Assembly (NCBI RefSeq): GCF_020184175.1
Contig: NC_065530.1
Span: 67,371,260 to 67,435,259, forward strand
Source: Aphis gossypii
Taxonomy: Eukaryota; Arthropoda; Insecta; Hemiptera; Aphididae
Length of the DNA: 64,000 nucleotides
Direction: 5' to 3'
Of this stretch, positions 40,696 to 52,397 are shown piece by piece (position 1 is the stretch's first letter; the number at the start of each line of letters is the position of its first letter). Position numbers and translations under genes: made by a program. Under the pieces are notes generated by a model that was not told where the DNA came from, made no database searches, and worked only from the letters and a program-made list of their open reading frames with translations.

Positions 40696-40813
40696 ATGAT
40701 TGAACTCTTACGTGTTTTGGAAACAAAATCAAATACCTATTTCCTACCGGACGGAATAATTTTACTTACAGACGTGTGCCCTCTACAAAATCTAGTTATA
40801 AATATACCTTCAG
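40696..40813 (+). CDS. Candidate exon, 39 codons, unidentified protein
   Basis: ATG 40696 opens a frame reading MIELLRVLETKSN, then FLPDGIILLTDVCPL, and NLVINIPS. It ends at a possible donor, cttcag|gtataa, leaving phase 1. Codon use (CTC, CGT, GAC, GTG, TGC, CCG) is unlike the AT-driven chance frames nearby, and the residue mix is protein-like. The stretch upstream is a T-run without AG, so it would be a first exon with a poor start context, or the frame is chance; beyond the donor the frame degenerates. It lies just right of the MITE-like element, so a transposon fragment is another option. Confidence 0.22.
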
Positions 40814-43800
40814 GTATAATAGGTATACGTAAACGTATTATTGTTATTGTTTATTATATTATAAGTACATCGATTTCACTATAATAATAATAATATACCA
40901 ATATGTAAATTGAATTAAATTAAACGCACATACAGATAGATCTACAAAAAAAAAAAAACTGATTTATGGAACAGGAGTATTAATATATTGAATATGTCAT
41001 TTGCTCGTTTTCGCATAATACTAAACTAATATATTGGTTTCGACAAATAAATGGCTTGTTTCGTATCCTGTTTAATTATAAGTGTATATAGTCTGACATG
41101 ACGTTACAGAAGAACATTAGGCAATATATTCAAAATATATTTCACGACAAAAAGATTTCTCTCTCAAAACGCCTATAATATTTTAACAAAAATTGACAGA
41201 TGACAAGCAAAAATGACTTATTTATTAACATGCCTACCTATATATTGCTACAGTAAACAAATTATTGAGATTTTTCATAAAAATAATGTTGAATTCGTTA
41301 TTTATTTGTTTTCATCGTTTAAAATATACTGCATGTCTGCATATTTATAATTTTTTAGTTTTACTTTACAAAAAAGATTAAAAAAATAAATACGTAATTA
41401 TCAACTAATTCACCTAAAGTAAAAATAAGTAAAATAAAAGGTTAAAAAATATGAAAAAATGTAAACATAAAAATATAACATTATGATGTTCCGTTGTATA
41501 AAGTGTCAAATTGTTTTGTACACACATTTATTTTATAAGCTAAAAGTATTCTAATATTATTTTTTTTTAATTTAAAAATTATTTTAATATTTTATATCAT
41601 GTTACTCAAACTCAAACTTAAGTCATTAATTATAAATAATTTTGATCTTAGGAACTAACGTCCTTGAAATACTTGTATATTTTTTAATTTCCTGTAAATT
41701 CTACAGATTCAGCAAGCTCTTTACATAAAGCATACATTGTTGTTATTTTTATATTTTTCAAGGAAATCCGTCTAAATCACGTTCGCACTTAAAAAGACCC
41801 AATTAATGCCAAATGTCATTAATAATAAAATTACGATTTACTAGTACCTAGATTGTTTTTAACACACTTGTTTTAAGGAATTCGCTCATTGAGTACATAA
41901 CTTTTTAAATAACAATAAATACCTAAGTATCTAATTAAAATTGTAATTAAAAAAAAAATTATATTATTATATGAGTAGTTAATTGGACCACACACCTTTT
42001 AAATTAACTACCTACTATTTTTACTACAGCATGATTATGTTTAATGTGTATGCAACATTGTTCAAGTAAATAGTATTTATAAAATGTGTCTACTGTCAAT
42101 CAATTAAAACACACACCTATTCTAATTTGGTTTAATAAAAAAAAAAATCAACGACATATTTTTAAGTAGGTACCTATCTATTAATATTTATAAAATATCA
42201 AATATAAAATTAACCGTTGTTTACCATTCCCGTGACTTTGGCCGAATGCCCACTCTAAATTTACTTGTTACGAAAAAATCTAACAATAATATTGAAATAA
42301 TGGTAAAAGTATAATATAATAATACGATTAATCAAGTAATTTTGTTAGTGCAGAAATAACTAAAATCCTAAATTTCCCCTTTAAAAACGAATAGAGTTAA
42401 TATTTTACAAATTGCATAAAGCCTCTTCAAATTAGATAATTTATTTTCTAATATTTAAATTATACTGCCAAAAACTTGTAATCGTTTTAAAATGCATATT
42501 GCTATAAATTCAAAACTAAAACTTTAACTTAATAGTTATACGTAGTTAAAATAAAAACTCCATGTACTTTTTAAGTAACATTATTTGATTTATAATTAAA
42601 CCGATTGCTATAACTTACGTAAATAATTTAATTAAAAGAACGCCACACACACGCGTGTAGTACCCGTCTTACAAACATACAATATAGCGAATTTGTGTTG
42701 TTAGATTATAATATAATAGAGTGAATTTAATTATTATCAAATTTAAAGTTAAAAGCAATATTGTGTTATTTTGTTTTTTTGTTTACCATTTTTAAATTTT
42801 AAGCGATTTATCATAATGTAAAATATTAAAATTTAAAAATTCTCAAAACTTGCTTAGTAACAAAGAACTATCTATATAATAGAAGTAATATTATACTTAC
42901 TATTCATTTTTATACAAGTCCAATTCACTTTAATATTAAAATTTAAAACACAGAATTAGGACTGTTGAACGAAATTTAGCTGTTTTCTGATAGTAAAACG
43001 GAAACAATATACGTGCAGCTGTGATGCCTTTTTAAATAAAATAAATTATAATCTTTTATTTTATAAGACTTGAAAATTGATTTTATCAAAAATCATTGTC
43101 ATATTAAGGTTATATACCTAATACCTACCAAAATTTGGGTAGCATTTGTCATAAACTTATCATATTTCTCACATATTGCAGTCCGTAGACTAATGAAATG
43201 TAGATACCTACTATTTATTCAGTAATTAGTTTACACTAAATTGTAAACTGTCATTTTTATATTCTAAAACGATCCAGTTAATTCGTATGTGTATCATAAA
43301 ATAAATATAACTAATAACCAAGGCACTAAACTTAATGCTATTGTTCATCTGTAATTTGTAATGAATATGGTATAACATAATAGATTATTTATAAATGAAT
43401 TTGTTTTAAGGTACAGAGACATCAGTTATGAAGTTTTAATTATTTTCCATATTTTTATGGATTTATTTTACTTTTGGATTTTGTTATATTGTACTATGCT
43501 TTTTTCATGTCCTCTGTATAATAAATACATATTCAAAGTTAAATAATTTAAATTTCAATTGATTAATTAAACCAATTAGATAGTTCTTTTAAACCTTGAA
43601 CATAAAATGATAATTAAATAATATAAAAAAATGACTTTTTTTCAAGCTCTTTAAATTGATTATATTAAGAATTTGTCTAGAGCACTATGCGATCACTTTC
43701 AAATTCATAGAATAATAAAATCTTTTCTTTTAATTTATACCTAAATAATCATACTTTTTGACTTTAATAGGCTATACATTATTACCTAACTATGATATAT

Positions 43801-44335
43801 TTTTTTATTTGTTATTCTTATGCAACGCTTAAAAATGTAGTATTTAAAAAAAAAGTGTACACATATTATTAAACGTGAATAAAGTTACCTATATTTTTAG
43901 GGTCATATTTAAGTGTATATTTCAATCTTCTTTTAGTGTTACAACGTACAAGTTTCAAACCTTTTTTATGCTAATAAAAATACTGGTACTCTGAATTATC
44001 ACGATACATTATATTAGTATAATAAATGGTAGTTTGTACTTATAAAATAACTATAAAACAGATTGCTTGTAAAGAAACTATATTATATTATATTACAATT
44101 TATAGTGTGATGATATTAGTCGTCTTTGAACACAAATTAACGTTATAATATCAATAAACTTATCATAGTATTAAAATTGTATAAATATTTAGTATTATAT
44201 ACTTATGATTTACCTATGTGTAAAATATTTATCGTGGTGAGAATTCGCAATTATAATACTTAGTTGTTAGAGTTGTTAGATGAAATGCACACCACCATCG
44301 CGTGGTTGCCTAAAGAAAATAGGCGTTTTTCTTAC
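40814..44335. other. AT-rich desert without recognisable gene
   Basis: Homopolymer A and T runs and AT-rich DNA. No coding-like segment, RNA gene or bounded repeat is seen. Confidence 0.5.
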
Positions 44336-44434
44336 CTCATCTATACAGTCAACCATGAAAATTAATATATCATAATATTGTGTTTCGAATACGACTACGA
44401 GAAACGACAAGTTAAACGTGCAAATTAATCGAGT
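44336..44434 (-). CDS. Candidate internal exon, 99 nt (33 codons), minus strand
   Basis: On the minus strand, aataatttgcag|ACTCG begins a segment that ends GATGAG|gtaagaaa, a strong donor. It is exactly 99 nt and can be read as 33 codons without a stop. The peptide has a hydrophobic core (LICTFNLSFLVVVF) and ends FMVDCIDE. Base composition is higher in GC than the flanks. The polypyrimidine tract is weak. An alternative is that only ATG GTT GAC TGT ATA GAT GAG is coding, as a first exon. On the plus strand the same place has a good acceptor (cttacctcatctatacag) but all downstream frames close quickly. The protein is not recognised. Confidence 0.22.
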
Positions 44435-46859
44435 CTGCAAATTATTGTTATCGCCATTTACGCGTAGCATGGTTAAACTATATATCTATACATATATACG
44501 GTAAATACAATACCCGTCTTGGTTAGGCGACAAGGGTTGGTAGGTAGTTATAATAATAATAATATGTCAAACGAGACATAAGAAAGAGAAGGAATAATAA
44601 ACCGTTTCCGTCATCGTCGTCGTCTTTATATGATATTATTGTCATTTGTCTTATACCAATGTACCTTTAAGGCGTAGTATTTTGTGTTTAACACATATTG
44701 ATATATATATATATTGTAACTTAATAGTTCATCGAAAAATGAAAATTCATAAAAAGGTCCATTGATCAAATACACAACTAATCGAGACCTCGAGTATACC
44801 AATTGATCCAGTAAATTTTATTTTAGTTTGGTTTAAAATTCCACGTTGGTCGTTTTATATTAATTATAGATACTTTGTAGATCCCTTTATCTTCCAATAT
44901 TATGATTCTGGCACGTTGCGTATACATTAGTGTTTCGTATTCACGTAATAGTGTATTCGTATATATATTTTGGTTCCTATTTAATAGTTTTATCACAATG
45001 CTTAAATATAGGTTTGGTATATATAGCTAAGGGTTGATTAGCAAATAATAGACTCGTATTAATATATTGCAAAATATTTATGATGCTCATAAGAATCGAT
45101 GCTTTTTACTGGGTCGCTAATAACTTGACATACGTCAATAGTTCGTTTTATGAAGTAACAATTTAAATAAAAAGCAAGAAAGTTGAATGTAACAATTGTT
45201 AATGCGCACAAAAGTCTAAGGAAATGAAATTAAATGTAATTGTAATTTTGTCGATCATAAAACAAAAGAAAAAGTACTACAAATTATTTTATTTTGTAAC
45301 TAAAATTATAATATTATGCACAATGAATTTAAAAAAAAAAAATACGATTTTTATTCGAAACTAAAAATTATTATTATTGACGAAAACTAAAAAGTGCTTT
45401 TAACGAATTATTTTTTGAGTTTTTGATTTATTAACGAGAGGAGACATTATTCCATCTTTTAATGAAATGTTTTTGATTAACTTTGTTCTATATCTGATGC
45501 GTATATAATATTATAATGTGCTATACGACAGCAGGCAGCGTTGTTGCAGTCGTCAGCTGGCACATCACCCCCATTTTAGCTGTGTTTTTGTGTGCTATAC
45601 TTTGAAAATGCAAATGCGCAGTAAATAGAAATAAATAATTATATATTCCAAGTAGGTGCATATCAAATTCTCTGAAAAAATAGTCTCTGTATGAATATTA
45701 ACATTTTATGTGTTGTTGATTGTGAATTTTATACAATGCACTCGTTTGGCCATATGTGCAGTAGTCAAGTCTGTTTCTAATGTTGAATTTCGTTTTTTTC
45801 ATAACACATCGTTAAACAGCAGTTGTGTTTTTTTGATTGCGTCCAATTATTACACAACGTATTAATACTTAAACGTAAACAATTTACGAATGATTAAGGT
45901 ATAGGTCAAGTCTAAATAGTCTGCCATGATAAATAGATAAAGACGAGCATAACAACGTTTCACATGTAAAAAAACAAATGATAAACGCATTATTATTATT
46001 ATTATAGCGTACCTATCATCATCATTACAATACCGATAGCGGCGATAAATAACATTTATCCACGTAAATTTTGAAACGTATATTCGTTAATAAATAACGA
46101 TATTAGACGGCTTATGACAGCTTTCATCTCGTTTCGTTTAGGAGATAACTAAAAATAAACGCCACGCCCACGCTAAATTATTTCCCAGGAGTGTTTTCGT
46201 TTCATTCGCTAACACAGCACCGAAAAGACGTCTAAGTAGTACAAATACACGGATGAACAAGCAAATCTTCAGTGCATTTCCCTTTACCTATTAATCTCTT
46301 AAACTAACCTTTTATAAAAAGAAATGTCATCTCATTCTAGTTTCTATCCCCGACAAAATGCAATTTCAGGATTAGCGATATTAAATTACCTAATAAATAA
46401 GTAATTAAATGAGGTATTACAACAAACGGGTAACTTCCTCTCTTCACGTCATTCTTGTTTCTTGATAGTATTATTATAATATAAAATCATTATAGGTACT
46501 TAGGTACTTGTTGTACAGATTAATTTGTTTTAAATTTTAATAACAAAAAATTAGTAGGAAAATGTCACAGAGTGCTCTGATCTATCCGGTTATTCGTTTA
46601 ATAATTCATACCTACCTATCCGTTAATTAACATTTTTTTTTTATTTATATATAAAATCTATCAACAGATATACTTCCAAGTCGTTGATAGTTTAGAAATT
46701 ATTAGTTTTTCACGTTGAAAAATCCGTCTGGTGACTATCATGGCTGCATAAGGTACAATCGATATACATATTTTAATTAATTTTTAATTATTTTTTTTTC
46801 GAAAATCGAACTAAAGACATGTTGTTCAATTAACACATATTTTATCATATACCTATAAA
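44435..46859. other. Mixed AT-rich DNA, no confirmed gene
   Basis: A GC-richer spot at 45526-45600 (cagcaggcagcgttgttgcag, cagctggcacatcaccccc) could be regulatory or a small exon, but no frame is persuasive. The rest is AT-rich. Confidence 0.4.
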
Positions 46860-47560
46860 TAGGTTATAACGAACGTGACATTAGCGATTCGAACGTGGCA
46901 TTCGAGATTATTTCTCCACGGGATGGATATACGTACAAACTATAATAAGTTAGAAAATGATATATTAAGTAGAATATCACATATGTTATCTTGGAGATCC
47001 CCCTATCGGCAATCGGACCAGTGCTGCAATATATTAATATCGACTTATCTGTGCAGATAAACGGCGCGCGCCGTTCGTTGTTCCCGGCAAATTGCATTTT
47101 AACGATATTATTACATCGCCGGGCATTTAATCGATTTAATAACATATAAGCGAATTTAATACTGATCGTGCATAGCATAACCACGTCGTAATCGGAAAAA
47201 ATAAATAAATCAAATGCAAATACGCATTATTTGAACGCCTATATAATATGCATTTCTCATGAGTGTGTACACATCGAACGTACTATAATTCCACTGTATA
47301 CGCGTATACAATGTATTATGTATATAAAGTGGTATTATTCACAGCGTATGCGTGTTATTATTATTGTTACTTATAATACATTGTAATGTTCAACAAATAT
47401 CATATACTGGTTGAGCCGATAAACATTTTCCCGTATACGTTCCCGTACGTGGCTGCATAGTATACATACAGCATAATATACATTATTATAATGTACCGCA
47501 TGCGTATAGTACGTAGGTACACAATAATATAATATATGTGACGACCAAACCATTAGAATT
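46860..47560. promoter_or_regulatory. Candidate enhancer-like block with paired GATA sites and a 16-bp palindrome
   Basis: Complexity and CpG rise sharply against the flanks. TTATCTGTGCAGATAA (47045-47060) is an inverted pair of GATA-factor sites (AGATAA). Its last A begins the perfect 16-bp palindrome aacggcgcgcgccgtt (47060-47075). A TAAT-rich, homeodomain-site-like run follows (ggcatttaatcgatttaataac at about 47124-47145). Overlapping open frames on both strands here are short and show no domain. Confidence 0.3.
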
Positions 47561-47597
47561 TCGTTGATTCCATAAAATATATCGGTACGTAAATATG

Positions 47598-47852
47598 TAC
47601 ACCGCTACAATGACTAACGATAATAGCAGTGTATACGGCGATGTCTTATACTATAGTATAAAATATAAATTGCAATGGGTTTTAATAACAGGATATTGCG
47701 CGTTATGCACGGACGTGAATTTTCGGAATATAATTTCTGTACACCATCTATACATAGGTAACTACACCGAAAACGACCCTCCGTTAAAAATTATTCAGGA
47801 ATGGGACGCGAGCAAACAAATTCGTTCGGTAGATATACGATATAGTAATTAG
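47598..47852 (+). CDS. Small ORF, about 84 codons, unidentified
   Basis: A frame beginning ATGTACACCGCTACAATG ends at TAG 47850-47852. The residues look protein-like (MTNDNSSVYGDV, then a Cys-containing GYCALCTDVNF, then KIIQEWDASKQ). G is favoured in the first codon position over the third (roughly 24% against 14% by hand count), which is typical of coding DNA. There is no signal peptide at the N-terminus and one weak hydrophobic patch (WVLITGYCAL). It sits next to the enhancer-like block. No family is recognised; it could also be an exon or a chance frame. Confidence 0.25.
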   Translation, partial: YTATMTNDNSSVYGDVLYYSIKYKLQWVLITGYCALCTDVNFRNIISVHHLYIGNYTENDPPLKIIQEWDASKQIRSVDIRYSN

Positions 47853-48795
47853 TAAGTGAGAAATCATTACTCAAAACACTACAGTTTTTTTTCCGCCAAG
47901 TTGCAGACATCGTTATTTTGTAAAGCCCTGTGCTTTCCCTCGTTACTAGTTAAACGCCTGTGGCCTGCATTACAATTTGATGGTATACAGGATGTAACAG
48001 AGGGTAAAGTTGAATTGCATTTATTTTTGTCTAAATTTCTTCTCAAAAACGAGTTCTTACTAATTATTTTTCAAATTCAACAAATAGTCACAATTTCAAA
48101 AAACAATAATACATAAATATGTATTTATAACGTTTGTTTCTAAATTATTCAGGCCATGTGATTTCCGTGATTGTAACAATAAATCGATCAAAATACACAC
48201 AAGAGCACGATTTTCAGCTAAAATTGAGTTTTATAAGTTTCTTGAAATGATCGGATCGAGTTATACGATTTCAACATTACTTTTTAAGAACCCGAGTGTA
48301 TCGGTAATCGGTGAATTTAGTTTAGTGTAATTCGATAATCCCCGTAGCAGAAATCGCAGACGGATGTAATTAACTACCTATCTAAATAGTTAGATTTGAT
48401 AGGCATCAATAAATTTAAAAAAAAATAACAATAAAGTTATAATGACTGTAGTTTTCTGATATTTATGGCTACACTCGTATAGTCGTATATATTGTTCATT
48501 TGTACCTAACCACAATTCGAATGATCGATAGAGAGTGGATGGTGACGAATAATATTGAACTTTGCAATTGGAATTGTATTAAAGCCATTTTTCTTTCGTA
48601 CGTAGGTAGTAGGTATCAGTTATATAGGTACTATTGTGTCTTCGTATCGTAACACGAAAACTGTCATATCAGTATGTCGTTGTAAAATATGGATCGGTAC
48701 GTGCAGTGGAAATCAGAGATATGAGTATTGTACAGGGCACATGGTATATTACAACAACATAAGTATGACGACTGAACATTTCTACATTTTTAATA

Positions 48796-48831
48796 AATTT
48801 ACCAATTACTTCAAAATAAAATTGGTAAATT
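48796..48831. repeat. Perfect 12-bp inverted repeat
   Basis: aatttaccaatt and aattggtaaatt are separated by 12 nt. The stem is AT-rich, so chance is likely. Confidence 0.6.
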
Positions 48832-51603
48832 GGCTTTTCGTTTTAATAAACGAAAACTAAATCTATATGTTATCGATCGATTCAAATGATTTAAATTTTA
48901 CAATCTTAATAAGCATTGTTGTATGGTTTATATTGTAGACGACCTGTAGTGGAAAATGCTATACTGTTAATTTAATATTATTTTTCGTTATCTTTATAAG
49001 ACCGTATTGTCAAATTGGCTATAATTTATGCGACAACGGCGTGGGCAGTGGCCATTGGACACTTGATGATAACGTGAAATTAATTGATTTTACTTCCGTG
49101 GTTTGGTATTATTTTACTTTAGACTATAATTTAAATATACGATAGGTACATTTTCACTCTATTTCGATAATTAGATAGCGATTTTAAAGATTGTATATTA
49201 TGTAAGACGTAAATACCTACTATAAAAGCATAATTTATTATATATATATATAGAAATATGAGTATACACATTCATGAATAGTCATAAATTATAATAGAAA
49301 AGTTAACTGATTGATTATTTTTATTTTAATAGGTACTTTATTCATAGTTATTTCATTTTTTTATTACTGTTATAAAAGTTTAAAATTTACCGCATATAAT
49401 ATATTAATATCTCCATCTATTATTTTTTTGTACGTGCGTATTTATTACTCTTACAGTCATACTAGAAGTAAATTAATATTTGTTGACATTTTTGTAAATT
49501 ATTACGAATACTAATTGTATTTGATCTTTTAATTAAGCATCCAGTGTTTGTTACATTCATATTGTTATTAAACATAGTGCATAATAAAATAAAGTAAACT
49601 AACATTAACGTAATTTTGAGTCCATTCAAATTTTATTAATTAATTTAAAATTAGTTATAAAATATGTTTGTTAAATTAATAGTTATGATACTTATTATAC
49701 TAATTAATAAAATAAATATATTTATAAGATACAGGTTCACTAATTTAAATAACGATTATCATTTATTGGTATCGTCGTGAATTATTATCAAGTGGTAGTA
49801 CTATATAGTCCTCATAAATGTTATATCCTTAAGTGGGCATAACAGTATAATTTTTTTTATATGCTATATAATATGGTTAAAATTATTTTAATATTTATAA
49901 ATATTAATGTTAATTCAGTATTAGAATAATATTATTTGTTTGTTATTAGAAACGTTGCTTAATATTCTTATTTATAGAGAAATCAATAATTATACTTATA
50001 AAAATATAACTAAAATGATTAAAAAAAATTAAAAGATACTAGCTGGTAGTTACTTTTTAAAAAATCATAATACCTATTTAGTAAATAATTTCTGATAAAA
50101 CACAAATAGTATTATTTTTTATGATTAATATACAGTAGGTTATGATACTTCAATTCAAATTATGTAATCACTGAAAATAAGCAGTGAAATATGAAAAAAT
50201 ATTTTTATTATTTTCTATGAATGTAAGACGGGGAGAAATATAAACTGACTAAGTATGCACTTATATATTAATAAGTAGTTATTATTATTATTATTTTATT
50301 TTTACATTATTTTGAAAAATAATATTCAACAGATTTTTGGGGTTTTTTCAGGAATATAAAATACTAGAATATGAGTTGACTTATAATTAATAGAATATAA
50401 CGAGTTGAACACGCTACGTTGTAATAGAAACTTACTTGCTATTCACATATAGGTACCACAGTTGTATTTGCGAAATCCTCACTTAAAAGGATTTAATTCT
50501 CGTTATGGTTGGAAAAATAGACTAAGTAGTTAAAAACCAATTATATAAATACTAAACCAAATTGAAAATCCCTTCTGTGTAGTTCACAAAACCCGTTACT
50601 TTCAGATTTTAAAATGTTTTTGGTAATTTGCTGTGACTATACTTGTGTATGTTGTGTGTTTATGTTCATGTGTGTGTATAATGTATATATATCAATATGT
50701 AGGTACGCCTGCTGCACACTATTAAATAAGAACAAAAAATGTCACTAATAGAATTGAAGTATAATAATATAACCGTATTAAATCAAAAACCTAAAACGTA
50801 ACATAATAATACTTTGATGCAAATTAAAAATTATTAGTAATTGACATTTCAAAATAAAATTATACAACTCGTTTGAAAAAAAATACTTTTTTACTCTTGT
50901 GTAAATAACATATAACTACTGCAAATCTCAAGGATCAGTAAGTAGTAACACTTTTCTATATCCTTTATATTACGTTGGATATTTTGAAAGTTCAGATTTT
51001 TATAGTGGAGTTAAAATAAAAAGATTCCATTGTAAAGTGCTGAAATAAACAATGGAAAACAGATATCAGAGAACCTTTTTAAAAATTCACAAAAGCACTC
51101 GAAATTCTGAATAAAAAATAAAAACTCGTTTTAAAATATCAAATTATTAAGCTGTTTAAAAATGATGAGTTTGTTGTTTAAAAACTGAAATTTATCAGAT
51201 GTAAAAATACTTGTCGAATGAAATTAAAATATATTTTTAGAAATCTTGAAATGCGTAAAATTATTTGTATAATTAACTGATATGTATATATAATATATCA
51301 CAATATAGTGTTGATGGAACTCGCAAGAAAATATTTCTCATTATAAGGTCTATTAAATTTAAATGATTTAATTAATTTCTCTACTGTTTAAAAATTCTAA
51401 CATTTTTGATATGTGTACCAACAAAATTACATAAGAATAAATAATGCATAATATATTATTATACATCAATCACTCACTCGACAATGTTTTGATTGTCAAA
51501 GAAATTATAGTTTCTAGATTTTTCGAAAAGTTAACATCATAAAAAATGAATATAAGTGCGTGGTTAGTTTGTGTGTTAATAAAATAAAGTTTTGATGTTA
51601 ATG

Positions 51604-51622
51604 AACCTAACCTAACCTAACC
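51604..51622 (-). repeat. Interstitial telomere-type repeat (TTAGG)n, 3.8 units
   Basis: The plus strand reads aacctaacctaacctaacc, which is (GGTTA)n on the minus strand, the standard insect telomeric pentamer. It is too short to be a telomere. Shorter ttaggttagg words also occur at 62776 and near 4327. Confidence 0.8.
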
Positions 51623-52153
51623 GTACAATTTGTTTTATAAATGTACAATAAACGGAAAACCTTACCTGTTGTTATAGTCTTAAATTATAGACTATCGAGG
51701 TTAATTATTAAAATTCGAAATATAATTTATAATTAATTGTATTGATGGATTTTGTATAATTTATCGACGTATAGGAAACTTTACCTATAAAAAATAAATA
51801 TTATACAATATGCAACAAATGTATTATTAAGTTTAAAGTTATAGGTATAATAATAAGATTAATACATTATAATAAAGTGTTTGTGAAATATTTCAGGTTC
51901 TTTTTTTTGTTGAAAAATATTTTTTAAATTTATTTGGATATGTGTAATAATACTACAATCTATGAATGTTAATCCATTTTCAAATATATTTTTGTTATTT
52001 TGGAAAACATTTTTTTTTTTATATAGAACAAATATAATACCAGTATCGATATATATATATATACATCATCTAATACCTCTAAACCGGGTATTACACTGAT
52101 CTAATCATATAATGGCTCATTTCAAAAAGTAATACTCGTTTATTATTATTTGA

Positions 52154-52397
52154 CACAGTTATCCGTTTGATGCAGTTACCAGTTACTCTCAAATGAACCA
52201 TGAAAATTTATCGAGCTCGTTATTATTGGGGATACCAATCTGCGCTATAAATTTAAGAGTGTTCTCTCTCCTTTTGATTTCCGGGGAAAATATCGTTGAA
52301 AAACGACAAGACCAGGTCTCGCTACGAAGGAAGATCAATAGGTTGCTTTGGTGTTACTAGAAACTTTGTTCTATGTGACTTAAAAAAAAAAAAAAAA
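52154..52397 (+). mobile_element. Candidate retroposed segment: 68-codon open frame followed by poly(A)16
   Basis: A frame is open from CAC 52154 (just after TGA) to TAG 52358-52360, and contains ATG 52193, which alone gives a 55-residue ORF. The peptide is protein-like: HSYPFDAVTSYSQM, a hydrophobic stretch LLLGIPICAINLRVFSLLL, then a basic tail EKRQDQVSLRRKINRLL. After 21 nt a pure A16 tract follows (52382-52397). The block is markedly less AT-rich than its flanks. The layout (coding end, short 3' UTR, poly(A)) is that of a retrotransposon tail or processed pseudogene on the plus strand. A long open frame also runs on the opposite strand. No family is recognised and no target-site duplication is obvious. 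Confidence 0.4.

Larger units (their letters stand above)
47853..52150. other. AT-rich stretch, no confirmed gene
   Basis: It holds a possible transposon terminus near 47983 (gtatacaggatgtaacag), a perfect 12-bp inverted repeat at 48796-48807/48820-48831 and a short telomere-type repeat at 51604. Open frames at 47856, 48636 and 49311 have no motif. Confidence 0.5.
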
